A program made the translations under genes and the position numbers. 32,150 bases of DNA, from positions 1 through 32,150 of the forward strand of contig NZ_FOTS01000056.1 in assembly GCF_900114615.1 (NCBI RefSeq), given 5' to 3'. This DNA comes from Pelosinus propionicus DSM 13327. GTDB lineage: Bacteria; Bacillota; Negativicutes; DSM-13327. Below, one piece after another: positions 14,344-22,261 of the stretch. Under the pieces are notes generated by a model, which saw nothing but the letters and a program-made list of their open reading frames with translations, did not search any database and had not been told where the DNA came from. How positions within the stretch are numbered: position 1 is the first letter of the stretch; the number at the start of each line of letters is the position of its first letter.

Positions 14344-14532
14344 TTATAAACGACTTGATCGTAATCTGCTTTGTCTTTGACAGCGATAGTATTCATTTAT
14401 TTTAATATCTAATAATTGACTTGCTCTGATCGTTCCCGGGGAGTTTATGCCTTGTTTCATAGCAATATCATGAAGCTCTTCACGTAATCGTTCTGTATCT
14501 TCCCACAATTGTTTAGTTACTAAATCATCCAT
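14344..14532 (-). CDS. Spo0E-like aspartyl-phosphate phosphatase
   Basis: The 62-residue protein has the Spo0E pattern: ERLREELHDIAMKQGINSP, then T-IRASQLLDIKINEYYR, matching L-x-x-x-I ... SQ-LD--I--Y. Family members dephosphorylate Spo0A~P and delay sporulation. AAAGGGGATG lies upstream of ATG 14532. It follows the sigma-like regulator by about 120 bases and ends at its own terminator. The exact target cannot be read from the sequence; a phage-borne copy could hold back host sporulation during lytic growth. Confidence 0.75.
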   Translation of the reverse strand: MDDLVTKQLWEDTERLREELHDIAMKQGINSPGTIRASQLLDIKINEYYRCQRQSRLRSSRL

Positions 14533-14653
14533 CGCAGTTCATCCCCTTTGAGATAATTATACTCAACGAGGAAGAATTAGTATGTGATTTAAATCATTTT
14601 GAAGTATTAATAAAACCACCCCAACGGGACGGTCTAATAACTTTCACATTTAC

Positions 14654-15232
14654 TTACACTACTATCCTATCATAAAAACCGGCCCCATGTGCGTCCATTT
14701 TGCGTCCACTTTGCTTTTGGAAGCAAATCGTAACATATTTTATAACTTTATAATGAATGGATCTTATACGTTTTTCAGTACAATGAAACATATCTGCTAT
14801 ACTACGATTTGATCTACGCCATGAATATTTCATTTCTAAAATACGCTTTTCCTCTTCAGTCAATCGGTTAAAAGCTATGTCAAATGGCGCCATCCATTCT
14901 CGTATCTCATGGATTCGGTATCTAATGCTAATTAATCTCTTATATTTATCTGGCAGAAGCTGCTGTGCTTTGCGTGTTGCGCTCTCTAACTTTTCTATCA
15001 TGGAAGCCAAGGGATCTCTACAATCACTACTACCACCTGGTGAATAACCATATTTTGCTGTCATTTTTGGGGTGTCCATTATACATTTTATTGTTTCTTC
15101 CATCTCACGGATATCACCTAACAAAATGACCTCAATACCTCGCAATTGCTCTAATCTAGACTGTTTATGATAATATTTTACAAGCACTTTTCCTATTAGT
15201 GTTTCCCATGGCTTTACTCTTTTCGTTTGCAT
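14654..15232 (-). CDS. Sigma-like phage late transcription regulator (ArpU/RinA type)
   Basis: Start at ATG 15232 after GGGGTGGGAAT; an earlier start at 15277 lacks a ribosome site and crosses a hairpin. The 192-residue protein is helical and ends with a sigma-70 region 4-type helix-turn-helix: RLTEEEKRILEMKYSWRRSN, RSIADMFHCTEKRIRSIHYK (about residues 123-163). ArpU/RinA-type proteins switch on phage late genes and are encoded at this spot, between replication and packaging genes. Likely target: the promoter region of the operon starting near 14100. Confidence 0.75.
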   Translation of the reverse strand: MQTKRVKPWETLIGKVLVKYYHKQSRLEQLRGIEVILLGDIREMEETIKCIMDTPKMTAKYGYSPGGSSDCRDPLASMIEKLESATRKAQQLLPDKYKRLISIRYRIHEIREWMAPFDIAFNRLTEEEKRILEMKYSWRRSNRSIADMFHCTEKRIRSIHYKVIKYVTICFQKQSGRKMDAHGAGFYDRIVV

Positions 15233-15246
15233 ATTCCCACCCCACT

Positions 15247-15294
15247 CATAAATATAAAATGCCGACACTCCTAGCAATGCCAGATAGTGTCGGC
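15247..15294 (-). terminator. Hairpin after the DUF2292 gene, possible terminator
   Basis: GCCGACACT (15261-15269) and AGTGTCGGC (15286-15294), perfect 9-bp stem with a 16-base loop, followed on the minus strand by ATTTTATATTTATG. Confidence 0.45.
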
Positions 15295-15315
15295 TTCCGT
15301 TCTTCGGTCAGCCAA

Positions 15316-15468
15316 TTATTCTTTTTTCTCCGGACGAATACTCTGCCGTATATCGACTCGGGTGACTTCACCGTTTTGTATGATAAAATCTACATTTCCA
15401 AACTTGAGAGAATTTAGCTGGTCTTTAGACTTGATTATTTGCTGTATGAGATCATTGCTTAATGTCAT
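15316..15468 (-). CDS. DUF2292 (YezD-like) small protein
   Basis: ATG 15468 is preceded by AAAGGAGATAAGG. The 50-residue product reads MTLSNDLIQQIIKSKDQLNS, then LKFGNVDFIIQNGEVTRVDI and RQSIRPEKKE. The centre fits the DUF2292 pattern (I-FGSV-I-IQDG-V-QIE). Function of the family is unknown; members often stand alone or near phage and sulphur-metabolism genes. Downstream, a hairpin precedes the late regulator. Confidence 0.7.
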   Translation of the reverse strand: MTLSNDLIQQIIKSKDQLNSLKFGNVDFIIQNGEVTRVDIRQSIRPEKKE

Positions 15469-15624
15469 CCTTATCTCCTTTAAGGTGCTGTCTCCTTTTT
15501 ATCAATCTGGATACTATAAAGATTTAGAAACTAAATTGATAACCGCTTAATCACCTTTATTTACCATAGATCATATTATGTATAGATAAGTTTTCTATTG
15601 GTGAGTTAGGAGGTAATTATAAAG

Positions 15625-15885
15625 ATGGGCTATCGCAAATGGGGTCACCCTGAAATTGAGGACTGGAAAGAAGATCCTAATTCAAGAAAAAAATTATATG
15701 CATCAGATTTATGGGAATTCGGCCTAGGCTGCTACCCTATTGACTCTTGTTATAATTGGTATTGCTGGCCTAATGATAGTTGCTGTCCTAGACGATCTTG
15801 TTGCCCTAGACGGGGTTGTTGGCCTAGGAGAAATTGCTGGCCTAGACAAAGTTGCTGGCCCAGACAAGATTGCTGGCCGCGCTAG
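15625..15885 (+). CDS. Cys/Trp/Pro/Arg hexapeptide-repeat protein (novel cargo)
   Basis: ATG 15625 follows TAGGAGGT. The 86-residue protein has a hydrophilic N-terminus (MGYRKWGHPEIEDWKEDPN), a hinge (LWEFGLGCYPIDSCYNWY) and then seven tandem six-residue units from residue 47: CWPNDS, CCPRRS, CCPRRG, CWPRRN, CWPRQS, CWPRQD, CWPR-end. There is no signal peptide or membrane segment. The repeat is visible in DNA as 18-bp units. The repeats have many thiols, aromatic and positive groups, which suits metal binding, disulphide cross-linking or a coat-like structure; I know no named family. It is plus-strand, with a terminator at 15906, and lies between minus-strand late-regulation genes. Confidence 0.75.
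   Translation: MGYRKWGHPEIEDWKEDPNSRKKLYASDLWEFGLGCYPIDSCYNWYCWPNDSCCPRRSCCPRRGCWPRRNCWPRQSCWPRQDCWPR
15763..15885 (+). repeat. 18-bp coding tandem repeat, 6.8 copies
   Basis: Units start at 15763, 15781, 15799, 15817, 15835, 15853 and 15871; each begins TGYTG and encodes C-(W/C)-P-(R/N)-(R/Q/D)-x. Units 5 and 6 are the most alike (TGCTGGCCTAGACAAAGT and TGCTGGCCCAGACAAGAT), which suggests recent copy growth. Confidence 0.9.
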
Positions 15886-15905
15886 TTTCGCATTTACTTA
15901 TTTTT

Positions 15906-15932
15906 TATTAAAAAGCCTTCGGGCTTTTTTTA
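15906..15932. terminator. Bidirectional terminator between convergent genes
   Basis: AAAAAGCC-TTCG-GGCTTTTTTT: a stable UUCG-type tetraloop with T tracts on both strands. It serves the repeat protein (plus) and the LysM gene (minus). Confidence 0.9.
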
Positions 15933-15953
15933 TTCCTCACGCTCTAATAAATT

Positions 15954-16175
15954 TCACTTCCACCGATTTATTTCTAAAACCAGACCCGCCCACACATCAC
16001 TCTCACCAATCACCTCATAATTCAATTCTCTGATCCCTTCACGAAACTCCGCAATCTGTCGAGGATCATCGCCCTGGCAATATTGTTCAGCGATTGACTG
16101 CAGCGTATCACCAGCGTTTACTGTATACTGCATTGTAAATAAGATCAATCCCACCATAAACTGTTTCACTCTCAA
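15954..16175 (-). CDS. Small LysM-domain protein with an N-terminal membrane anchor
   Basis: TTG start at 16175 with AAGGAGATGTC upstream. Residues 1-16 (MRVKQFMVGLILFTMQ) form a short hydrophobic anchor; the remainder is a single LysM domain, YTVNAGDTLQSIAEQYC ... WAGLVLEINRW, which binds peptidoglycan sugars. Membrane anchor plus LysM resembles the cell-division inhibitor YneA, which acts during SOS, but the protein is shorter (73 residues) and the resemblance may be only architectural. It is the last gene before the convergent terminator. Confidence 0.65.
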   Translation of the reverse strand: MRVKQFMVGLILFTMQYTVNAGDTLQSIAEQYCQGDDPRQIAEFREGIRELNYEVIGESDVWAGLVLEINRWK

Positions 16176-16239
16176 GACATCTCCTTAATCAAAATTCAAC
16201 TATACTTACTCTTTCCGTGTATAACATATGCTTGAGTCG

Positions 16240-16351
16240 GTAATAATATTATTGTGCACACACTTTCTTCCAGCAGGTGACCATAACAATGGAGCCTGTA
16301 CATATTCTCCTGGAACAAGACCATCAACGGAGCTGGTCTTGTTCTTTTTTT
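16240..16351 (+). ncRNA. Candidate small RNA ending in a strong terminator
   Basis: A perfect 11-bp hairpin GAACAAGACCA...TGGTCTTGTTC with seven T (16313-16351) faces plus, yet no plus-strand gene precedes it. The stretch 16176-16312 has no convincing ORF. An additional GGAG/CTCC hairpin lies just upstream. The 5' end is uncertain; no clear -35/-10 pair was found. It may instead protect the neighbouring operon from antisense transcription. Confidence 0.35.
16313..16351 (+). terminator. Strong rho-independent terminator, plus strand
   Basis: Stem GAACAAGACCA / TGGTCTTGTTC, 10-base loop, TTTTTTT tract. Overlaps the stop codon region of the minus-strand gene at 16350. Confidence 0.85.
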
Positions 16352-17213
16352 AGCCAATTAATTGACATGGGTCTTTATATTCACGACCGTAGTTTTTACT
16401 ATGTACCTGTAGATTGCGCGAAGGCGCTTGCTCCTGGCACATTTCTTTTACTTGCTGAGGTTCCCTATTAACAAAATATCGATTCGTCAGCAATGTTGCT
16501 CCTACGCCATCACTTGGATCAGAAATTTCCTTCACCTGGAGATCAGCAAATACTGTTTTTTGACATTCACGGCAACGTCCTTTCGTTCGACCACCTGGAA
16601 AGCCATTATACATATTAGCAAAATACTCAGCACCACACGAACATTCAATACGATATCGTTCCTGGTCGGTGGTGCTATTACTTTGCGTTTGCACCGGTTT
16701 CAACTTTGCCCATTCAAGATCTTCCAAACCAGACACATGCATGCCGACAACTTCCTGCATATCAATTGCCACAAATTCATCATCTACGAACTTAGCACAT
16801 ATGCTGCGAGAAAAACGACTTGGGCGCTTAATTTCTTCTATGAGGCATTCAGTCATATGCTCTGGCAGATGCATTACAATTTTCAGGCCGCTGTTAAGCA
16901 ATAGGGTAACAGGTAGACCATTATTTTCGCAATCGAGATCCAGGTCGTCTTCCACATTGGCTTGAATGGCTTCCGGTGTAGCCGGCTTGGAGATCGATAC
17001 CATTAGATTTTCCTTAGCTTGCTCATCAAGATAGCCTAGACGTATGTCTGCTGATTTTTCTAAGCGTGTCCTTGCATGCCTGAGCTCCGAAAGAAATTTC
17101 TTATCTACGTTCTTCAAACTAGAGTATAACTCAATGACTTTCTCAAGCTGGACTCTGAGTGTCATAAGCCTGACCAGATTCTCTTTTTCATCCCTCGATA
17201 AATATTGATTCAT
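16350..17213 (-). CDS. Phage protein with a C-terminal zinc ribbon, unknown function
   Basis: Start at ATG 17213 (MNQYLSRDEKENLVRLM), with GTGGGGAGA upstream. The 287-residue product has an N-terminal coiled-coil helix region (about 1-65), a middle alpha/beta part (PVTLLLNSGLKIVMHLPEHM ... CAKFVDDEFVAIDMQEVVGM) and a four-cysteine zinc ribbon (IECSCGAEYFANMYNGFPGG, then GRCRECQKTVF) near residues 192-228. It lies between RecU-linked genes and the LysM gene, so a role in DNA metabolism is possible, but I do not recognise a family. Confidence 0.7.
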   Translation of the reverse strand: MNQYLSRDEKENLVRLMTLRVQLEKVIELYSSLKNVDKKFLSELRHARTRLEKSADIRLGYLDEQAKENLMVSISKPATPEAIQANVEDDLDLDCENNGLPVTLLLNSGLKIVMHLPEHMTECLIEEIKRPSRFSRSICAKFVDDEFVAIDMQEVVGMHVSGLEDLEWAKLKPVQTQSNSTTDQERYRIECSCGAEYFANMYNGFPGGRTKGRCRECQKTVFADLQVKEISDPSDGVGATLLTNRYFVNREPQQVKEMCQEQAPSRNLQVHSKNYGREYKDPCQLIG

Positions 17214-17296
17214 TCTCCCCACTCCAATCAATTTTATTTGAGTTCGTTTCTCTATACGTGCGCACAAGGCACTCATAACATTTGATAACCGGGATA

Positions 17297-17554
17297 TTAC
17301 TCGCCATTGATAATAATTATCGTTGATCTTCCATTATCAGTATAAGCACAACTACCACCAACACTCACACTAAAGGCTCCGCCAACCCCGGTCTTAATAA
17401 CAGCTGCGTCTGAACTATTCTCCAGCAATGAAATAATCTCGCTATACTCATTACTTTCAGCCTTTAATAGACCACGTTTCTTGACTTCCTCAAGTAAATC
17501 GTCATCCTCAAACTCTTCTAGATCAACATAAACACTGACAATAGCCACTTTCAC
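17297..17554 (-). CDS. Small phage protein, 85 residues, unknown
   Basis: GTG start at 17554 overlaps the stop of recU (GTGA), so it is translationally coupled. The protein starts MKVAIVSVYVDLEEFEDDDLLE, strongly acidic, then a Gly/Val/Ser-rich part (VGGAFSVSVGGSCAY) and ends NGRSTIIIINGE. No membrane segment or motif identified. Confidence 0.6.
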   Translation of the reverse strand: MKVAIVSVYVDLEEFEDDDLLEEVKKRGLLKAESNEYSEIISLLENSSDAAVIKTGVGGAFSVSVGGSCAYTDNGRSTIIIINGE

Positions 17555-18057
17555 CCCACCTTCCTAAACAGCCGATCCACTACCGGCAAATAATCCAAAC
17601 TCTGTGGCACCTTCCACTCTGGTGAAAAATCCTTGCTATGTATCGATGCAGCCCCGCCCGCTTGCCATTCATCCAGCCCATACTCCCAAACTTTCCACGG
17701 TACCGCAAAGTATCTTCCGCCCTTAAAACTAACAAACACGAAGGAGATCCCGCCCGTCTTATCATGCCGATCAAGAAACTCCTGTTGATGCTCTTTTAGC
17801 TCCGCCCAGCGAATCCGATCCGAAGACAAACACTCTTTTGCATCAAAGGCAATGGATTGTCCCTTATAGCTCCCCAGAAAATCCACGATTGACTTATTCT
17901 CCACCTTTGCAGATACGATTTTCCCGCCCTGGCGAATGGGAATCCACTCCGTCGGCACTTTAGTTATAATGGCTTTGCCTCTGGCCTTATAGATTTCATT
18001 CACCATGATAATCGACTCTTCAAAAGCCTTACCACGGTTTGCATGGGCATATCTCAC
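17551..18057 (-). CDS. recU: Holliday junction resolvase RecU
   Basis: The start at GTG 18057 has GGAGGT 6 bases upstream; an ATG at 18075 precedes this ribosome site. The 168-residue protein has the RecU nuclease core: YAHANRGKAFEESI, KVPTEWIPI, SIVDFLGSYKGQSIAFDAKE (Asp and E-x-K catalytic residues), HQQEFLDRHDKTGGISFVFV. RecU resolves four-way junctions during recombination and replication and is common in Gram-positive phages. It lies after the replisome organiser and forms an operon with the 85-residue protein. Confidence 0.9.
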   Translation of the reverse strand: MRYAHANRGKAFEESIIMVNEIYKARGKAIITKVPTEWIPIRQGGKIVSAKVENKSIVDFLGSYKGQSIAFDAKECLSSDRIRWAELKEHQQEFLDRHDKTGGISFVFVSFKGGRYFAVPWKVWEYGLDEWQAGGAASIHSKDFSPEWKVPQSLDYLPVVDRLFRKVG

Positions 18058-18132
18058 ACCTACACCTCCATTCATACAGCACTGATAGAATCATTTTCCT
18101 AATATTTCCCAGAAAATAACATATACATTAGC

Positions 18133-18789
18133 TTATTTTATTGCTTCCATAGCCCATGATGCAGGCTTTTTCTTACAATCACAGGTAACGGCTTCATCCC
18201 TCGTATTTATGCCGTTGTTAAAGGGCACTTGAGTAAGATACCATCCTTGGCCATTGCATTTTGGACACACAGAATCAATTTTCGAGTTATCCACAACCAT
18301 AGCCTCGCGCGCGCTATTATTTATATTTATATTTATAGTTTTGTCTACGTCTAGTCTAGTATAAGAATGTGCTACAGGTGTGCCTACACCTGTGCCTAGT
18401 GGTATGCCTACTACTGTGCCTACATCTATGCCTACAGGTGTGCCTAGTACTGTGCCTAAATTCTGACACTCAGAAAAATTATCCACAGGCACTTCTTGTT
18501 TCTTTTCTTCCAAAAGAGAAATCATACGATAACTTCCTGCTTGGTTTGATTTGCCTTTTTTATATTCAATTAATCCATATTGAATTAGCGAATTCCTTGT
18601 GGATTCGACCCCTTGTCGGGACAATCCGGTAAGTAGTTGAACAGTTTGATTGGGCGCAGTAAACCATTCTTTCCAGCCGATCATATTGTTTATGCTCATT
18701 AACATGTACCATAAAGCAATTACCCCTGTAGAAGGTCGGTTTATCATTGTCCAATCCCTAAACGCATTCAACTCTCGCATATAGTTCAT
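18133..18789 (-). CDS. Phage replisome organiser-like protein with tetrapeptide repeat and zinc finger
   Basis: ATG 18789 follows AGGTGGTGG. Residues 1-90 (LNAFRDWTMINRPSTGVIAL, MIGWKEWFTAPNQTVQLLTG, LSRQGVESTRNSLIQYGLIEYKKGK) form the winged-helix domain of DnaD-like replisome organisers, which bind origin DNA and help load the helicase. A linker holds seven tetrapeptides of type (V/L)G(T/I)x, encoded by a 12-bp repeat. The C-terminus has a CPKCNGQGW ... CDC zinc-binding motif. The repeat linker may act as a flexible spacer. Length 218. Confidence 0.75.
   Translation of the reverse strand: MNYMRELNAFRDWTMINRPSTGVIALWYMLMSINNMIGWKEWFTAPNQTVQLLTGLSRQGVESTRNSLIQYGLIEYKKGKSNQAGSYRMISLLEEKKQEVPVDNFSECQNLGTVLGTPVGIDVGTVVGIPLGTGVGTPVAHSYTRLDVDKTINININNSAREAMVVDNSKIDSVCPKCNGQGWYLTQVPFNNGINTRDEAVTCDCKKKPASWAMEAIK
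18377..18460 (-). repeat. 12-bp tandem repeat, 7 copies, in the replisome organiser gene
   Basis: Units share TGCCTA at positions 5-10 on the plus strand, for example GGTGTGCCTACA and ACTGTGCCTAAA. They encode LGTV, LGTP, VGID, VGTV, VGIP, LGTG, VGTP. Confidence 0.9.
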
Positions 18790-18911
18790 AAGCCACCACC
18801 TAAGAGCAAATCTTGGATCTATTACTATAATCTCTGTAACAATTCATACGTTATCATTGCATCTAAATTTCGAGTAAGGAGGCGGCATTATGCACCGCCT
18901 TAATTTCTCTA

Positions 18912-18995
18912 TTAAGCAACCTTATGCTGCTTTAACCATTTCCTTATCTCTTTGCCTTTAATTATGGCGCCATCATAAGGTACCCGAACCACCAT
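18912..18995 (-). CDS. Possible 27-residue basic protein overlapping the DUF6011 gene end
   Basis: ATG 18995 to TAA 18912 encodes MVVRVPYDGAIIKGKEIRKW then LKQHKVA, overlapping the end of the DUF6011 gene by 23 bases in another frame. Its composition is protein-like and ends before a GGCGG/CCGCC hairpin at about 18883-18899. There is no clear ribosome site, so translation would need coupling. Weak call. Confidence 0.3.
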   Translation of the reverse strand: MVVRVPYDGAIIKGKEIRKWLKQHKVA

Positions 18996-19248
18996 AGCCC
19001 CATTCAAAACCACTCAGGCTATGGAGTTCAATCTGCTGCAATACGTTTGTAAGTACGCTGCCATTCTCGCTGCGTTTTAGAATAATGTCACCGCTAAAAG
19101 ATAACTCAGGATCTTTAAACAATCTCCCCTGTCCTTTTTGACTCTCCCTGGTACCAATGATTTTAGTCCAACACACTGGACCAAATCCTTTTTCTTTACT
19201 AATGACGTCTCTCAGTACCCGATTGCAACGCCCGCACCGTTCGCTCAT
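18973..19248 (-). CDS. DUF6011 zinc-finger protein
   Basis: The start ATG 19248 overlaps the stop of the AbrB-like gene (ATGA). The 91-residue protein opens MSERCGRCNRVLRDVISKEK, then GFGPVCWTKI, which is the DUF6011 motif C-x-x-C-x-R-x-L ... GxGPVC that binds zinc. The rest (GQGRLFKDPELSFSGDIILK) is unassigned. DUF6011 proteins are frequent in phages and plasmids with no known role. Confidence 0.75.
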   Translation of the reverse strand: MSERCGRCNRVLRDVISKEKGFGPVCWTKIIGTRESQKGQGRLFKDPELSFSGDIILKRSENGSVLTNVLQQIELHSLSGFEWGYGGSGTL

Positions 19249-19511
19249 GCGACATCGCCAGGCTTCTTTTGTGTAATGGATTCTAGGCAATCTTTACATA
19301 TTGATTTTCCCTTAAATGCACTAACATTTTGGGAACTACGGCAAAATAAGCACTCATAAGATGGCTGGTATTTCTGAAGGATGATCCGATCATTTTGAAC
19401 AAAGATTTCTAAGCCATCTCGTTCTTCAATTTCCAGCGTTTTTCTGACTTCTATGGGAATGACTACCCGTCCAAGGTTATCTAGCTTTCTTACAATACCA
19501 GTTGATTTCAT
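19245..19511 (-). CDS. AbrB-family transition-state regulator with C-terminal zinc ribbon
   Basis: Residues 1-50 are a swapped-hairpin AbrB DNA-binding domain (STGIVRKLDNLGRVVIPIEV, RKTLEIEERDGLEIFVQNDR). The C-terminal part has a C-x-x-C ... C-x-x-C ribbon (CLFCRSSQNVSAF, ICKDCLE) as in several phage AbrB relatives. AbrB represses post-exponential and sporulation genes. AAGGGAGAG is upstream of ATG 19511. Translationally coupled to the DUF6011 gene. Its DNA target here is unknown. Confidence 0.85.
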   Translation of the reverse strand: MKSTGIVRKLDNLGRVVIPIEVRKTLEIEERDGLEIFVQNDRIILQKYQPSYECLFCRSSQNVSAFKGKSICKDCLESITQKKPGDVA

Positions 19512-19605
19512 GATATTTTTCTCTCCCTTAATTTTTATTTGTAATCATTTTATGATCTTCTGCATAAGATGCTTTATCTTGATTTTTTTTGGAGGTAACG
19601 AATTG

Positions 19606-19866
19606 ATGAATTTTATTATTTTAGATAAGGTTTTAACCACCTTATCTTTTATTACTCCCTTTTTACTTTACGGTGGAATGATTCTTACTTTATCAATGAG
19701 TATTAACGTATGTGAGCTATGCGACCAGTACTTCGACAGACTCATCTTCAGGTTTAAAGAAAATTTTCTGTTCAAACGCTTCCTGGACGGTTTTCACATG
19801 ACTAATGACAAGCACTACGCCAAAGCGACTAGCAACTTGTTTAACCGCATCAATCACCATCGGTAA
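19606..19866 (+). CDS. Possible small membrane protein antisense to the sbcC end
   Basis: ATG 19606 has a strong GGAGG upstream (19591-19595) and reads MNFIILDKVLTTLSFITPFL, LYGGMILTLSMSINVCELCD before entering sequence antisense to sbcC. The first 37 codons lie in the 205-base gap between sbcC and the AbrB gene, and encode a hydrophobic helix. The antisense remainder looks like chance coding. Either a real small gene or a decayed one. Confidence 0.3.
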   Translation: MNFIILDKVLTTLSFITPFLLYGGMILTLSMSINVCELCDQYFDRLIFRFKENFLFKRFLDGFHMTNDKHYAKATSNLFNRINHHR

Positions 19867-22261
19867 AAACTCATCCGATTGGCTCCCAAAGCCTTCGTCG
19901 ATCGTCAACCAGTCTACTTTAGAGCCAGCACGCCGAGCCAATAATTCGGCTAAAGCAAAGCGAATAGCAAAGTCTATGCGCAGCTGCTCTCCACCGCTAT
20001 ACGTTTCATAGATGCGCTCACCAGCCCAATCACCAACAATAATATCTAAGGTCTCTGCCATACCACTCCGGCTCTTCAGTTCTTTTTGCGTTTCAAACTT
20101 GAGATAATTCTTACCGCCAGACATCTGACCAAGAATATCATTAGCAATACGTTCGAGTTCCGGTACCGCATTTTCGATAATAAGAGCAGGGATTCCATCA
20201 CGGCTAAATGCTTTTACCAACGTCTGATACCGGACAACTTTTTTTGATAAAGGTGCCATTTCATCCACTAAGGTCTGCCGAGTGATTTCATCCTCTGTCA
20301 AAGCATCTAGTTTCGCTTGTATACCTCCAAGAGCAGCGACTAAACGTGTTAATTCATCTCTCGATACTTGGAGTGCTGTCTGCAGGTTTGTGCATTTGTT
20401 TTTGGCAGCCTGCTCTAATCCTTTGGCATCCCCGATGATGGATTCGTACTCTGCTTCAAGTTTAGTTGCCTGCTCTGTAAGGGCAGTGATTTCAGCATTT
20501 AAACGAGTAATCACTTCGTTAGCTGAAGTTGATACTTCTCGTGCTATCGCAAGCTGATCTTTCGATAAAAGATACGGCTGCAGCAGCTTTATTTTTTCTT
20601 CCATCGCTGGAAGTTCTTTTACCCCTTCGGCCAATACTCGGTACTGTTCTCTCATGGATTTAATTCTAGTTTCAAGATTGGTTTGACGAGCTAGATATTC
20701 ACTATTTTGCTTTTTATAGTTGTCCAGTAGCTGAATCTGACCATCTAGCTTAGCAAAGGCTTCTGCATCTGGTTGTAAGGTATTCACTAACCCCTGTAGC
20801 CTACTCCATTCCGTAGTTTGATAGTTAAGACCATTCATCTGCACTTTTAAATCCTCTTGCTGTTTTTGCAGATTTTCTGCATCAGGATTCTTAAGTACTT
20901 CAATCTGAGCTAATAACTCCGTAACTCTTCCCTGGGCTTCTTTGGCGTCTTTCAAAAAGGCACATTCTGCCCGTTTTATATCAATGCACTGTGCATTTTG
21001 TAAGATGATTGTCTTTCCTTCAAGCAACTTAATTTCCTTAGATAGATTTGTCTTTTTCATTTCAAAACGAGTGGCAGATAGTTCAAGTGCCTTTTGAACA
21101 TCTAACCTTTGGCGAGAAAGATCTTCATAGGAAATCTTAAGCGTATCTATCTTTGCAAAATCAGTTATTGCCTGCTTATAATCTGCAGCTGCGATCTCCA
21201 GTCTAGGACGATCTGCTAGAATTGATTCCAGCTTAACAATTTCATCATTGGTATTTTTCAAACTAGTTACGACGCCAGCAAGTTCTTCTTCTAATCGCAT
21301 AGTATCTGTTTGCAGCGTAGTCTGTTGCTCTCTCTGGGTCTGCAGTACGGTAACTTGTTGTTGTGTCTGCTCATATTCCACAACTTTGGTCAAAATCGTT
21401 TCTTCTTGAAGTAAAAGCTTATTGGCCGTATCCAAACGCCCTTGCTGCCGATCGCGTTCAATCGTCTTGGCATCAATGGCAACTCTCAAGCCTTCTGCTT
21501 GTTTGCCAATTTCATCAGCCTGTTGAATACGAGCGACCAACACGTTATGTTCCACCTGGGCAGCCTGTAAATCAGCGTCAGCTTTCTTGATTTGGGTTTC
21601 AATGGCGACCTTTTTTACCTGAACCTCTAACTTCTGTGCCTCAAGCCCTTGCTTTGCAGATAAACGCCCATCAATTTCAGATACTCTGACTTTGACCTTT
21701 TCTAACTCCAAGGTAGTCGATTGAAGCTTTGCCTTCGCTTTTTCCTGGAGCGTTTCGTATTGATCTAGCTGCAACACCTGAGCCAATATGGCTTTTCGCT
21801 GCCCCGCTGGCCTAGAGGTAAATTCATTCGCTTTCCCTTGGAGAATCATGCTGCTAGAGGAAAAGGTTTCTGCATCTAGATTTAGTAAGGCAATGATCTT
21901 CTTCTGTGTCTCAGCAATACTAGCACCGGATTCACTAGCCCATAGCTCTCCAGATTTACGCTGCAGCTCTAACGTGGTTTTCCCTTTACCTTTTGTACTG
22001 CGAGTACGAATGGTTCTAAAAATCTCCCCTTGATGCTCATAATCGAATATGACCTCTGCTTCAGTAGTACCCATACGTACCATATCATCCGCACTAGTGC
22101 CAGGTTTTGTGGTACCGCGCAAACATCGGGGCTATTGTAAAAGCTGTACTTTTTCCTGCTCCGTTCGGTCCACATATAACAGCAATGTCTGTATTAGACA
22201 AATCAATGTCAGTATAAGGAATGGCCCCAAAGTTTTTAATTTGTATGCGTAGTGGTCTCAT
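19717..22261 (-). pseudogene. sbcC: SbcC-like exonuclease ATPase subunit, frameshifted near the N-terminus
   Basis: ATG 22261 (GGAGGC upstream, ATGA overlap with the previous stop) gives MRPLRIQIKNFGAIPYTDID and the Walker A motif GPNGAGKST, then MFARYHKTWH-stop at 22094. The remaining 800 residues continue in another phase from about 22122 (GTTKPGTSADDMVRMGTTEA). The body has the Q-loop-like ILQGKANEFT, long coiled coils on either side of a zinc hook (QCIDIKRAECAFL) and a C-terminal ATPase lobe with TYSGGEQLRIDFAIRFALAE (signature) and WLTIDEGFGSQS (Walker B, D-loop). One inserted base near 22120-22124 explains the break. With SbcD it would cut hairpins and DNA ends. Confidence 0.85.

Noticed and set aside
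16277-16471. Plus-strand ORF of 64 codons
   Set aside because: It runs straight through the strong plus-strand terminator and is antisense to the zinc-ribbon gene.
15763-18460. CRISPR-like array suggested by the 18-bp and 12-bp repeats
   Set aside because: Repeats are contiguous, in coding frames and without spacers; no cas genes are present.
19453-19605. N-terminal extension of the plus-strand ORF at 19606
   Set aside because: It is antisense to the AbrB-like gene and lacks a ribosome site.
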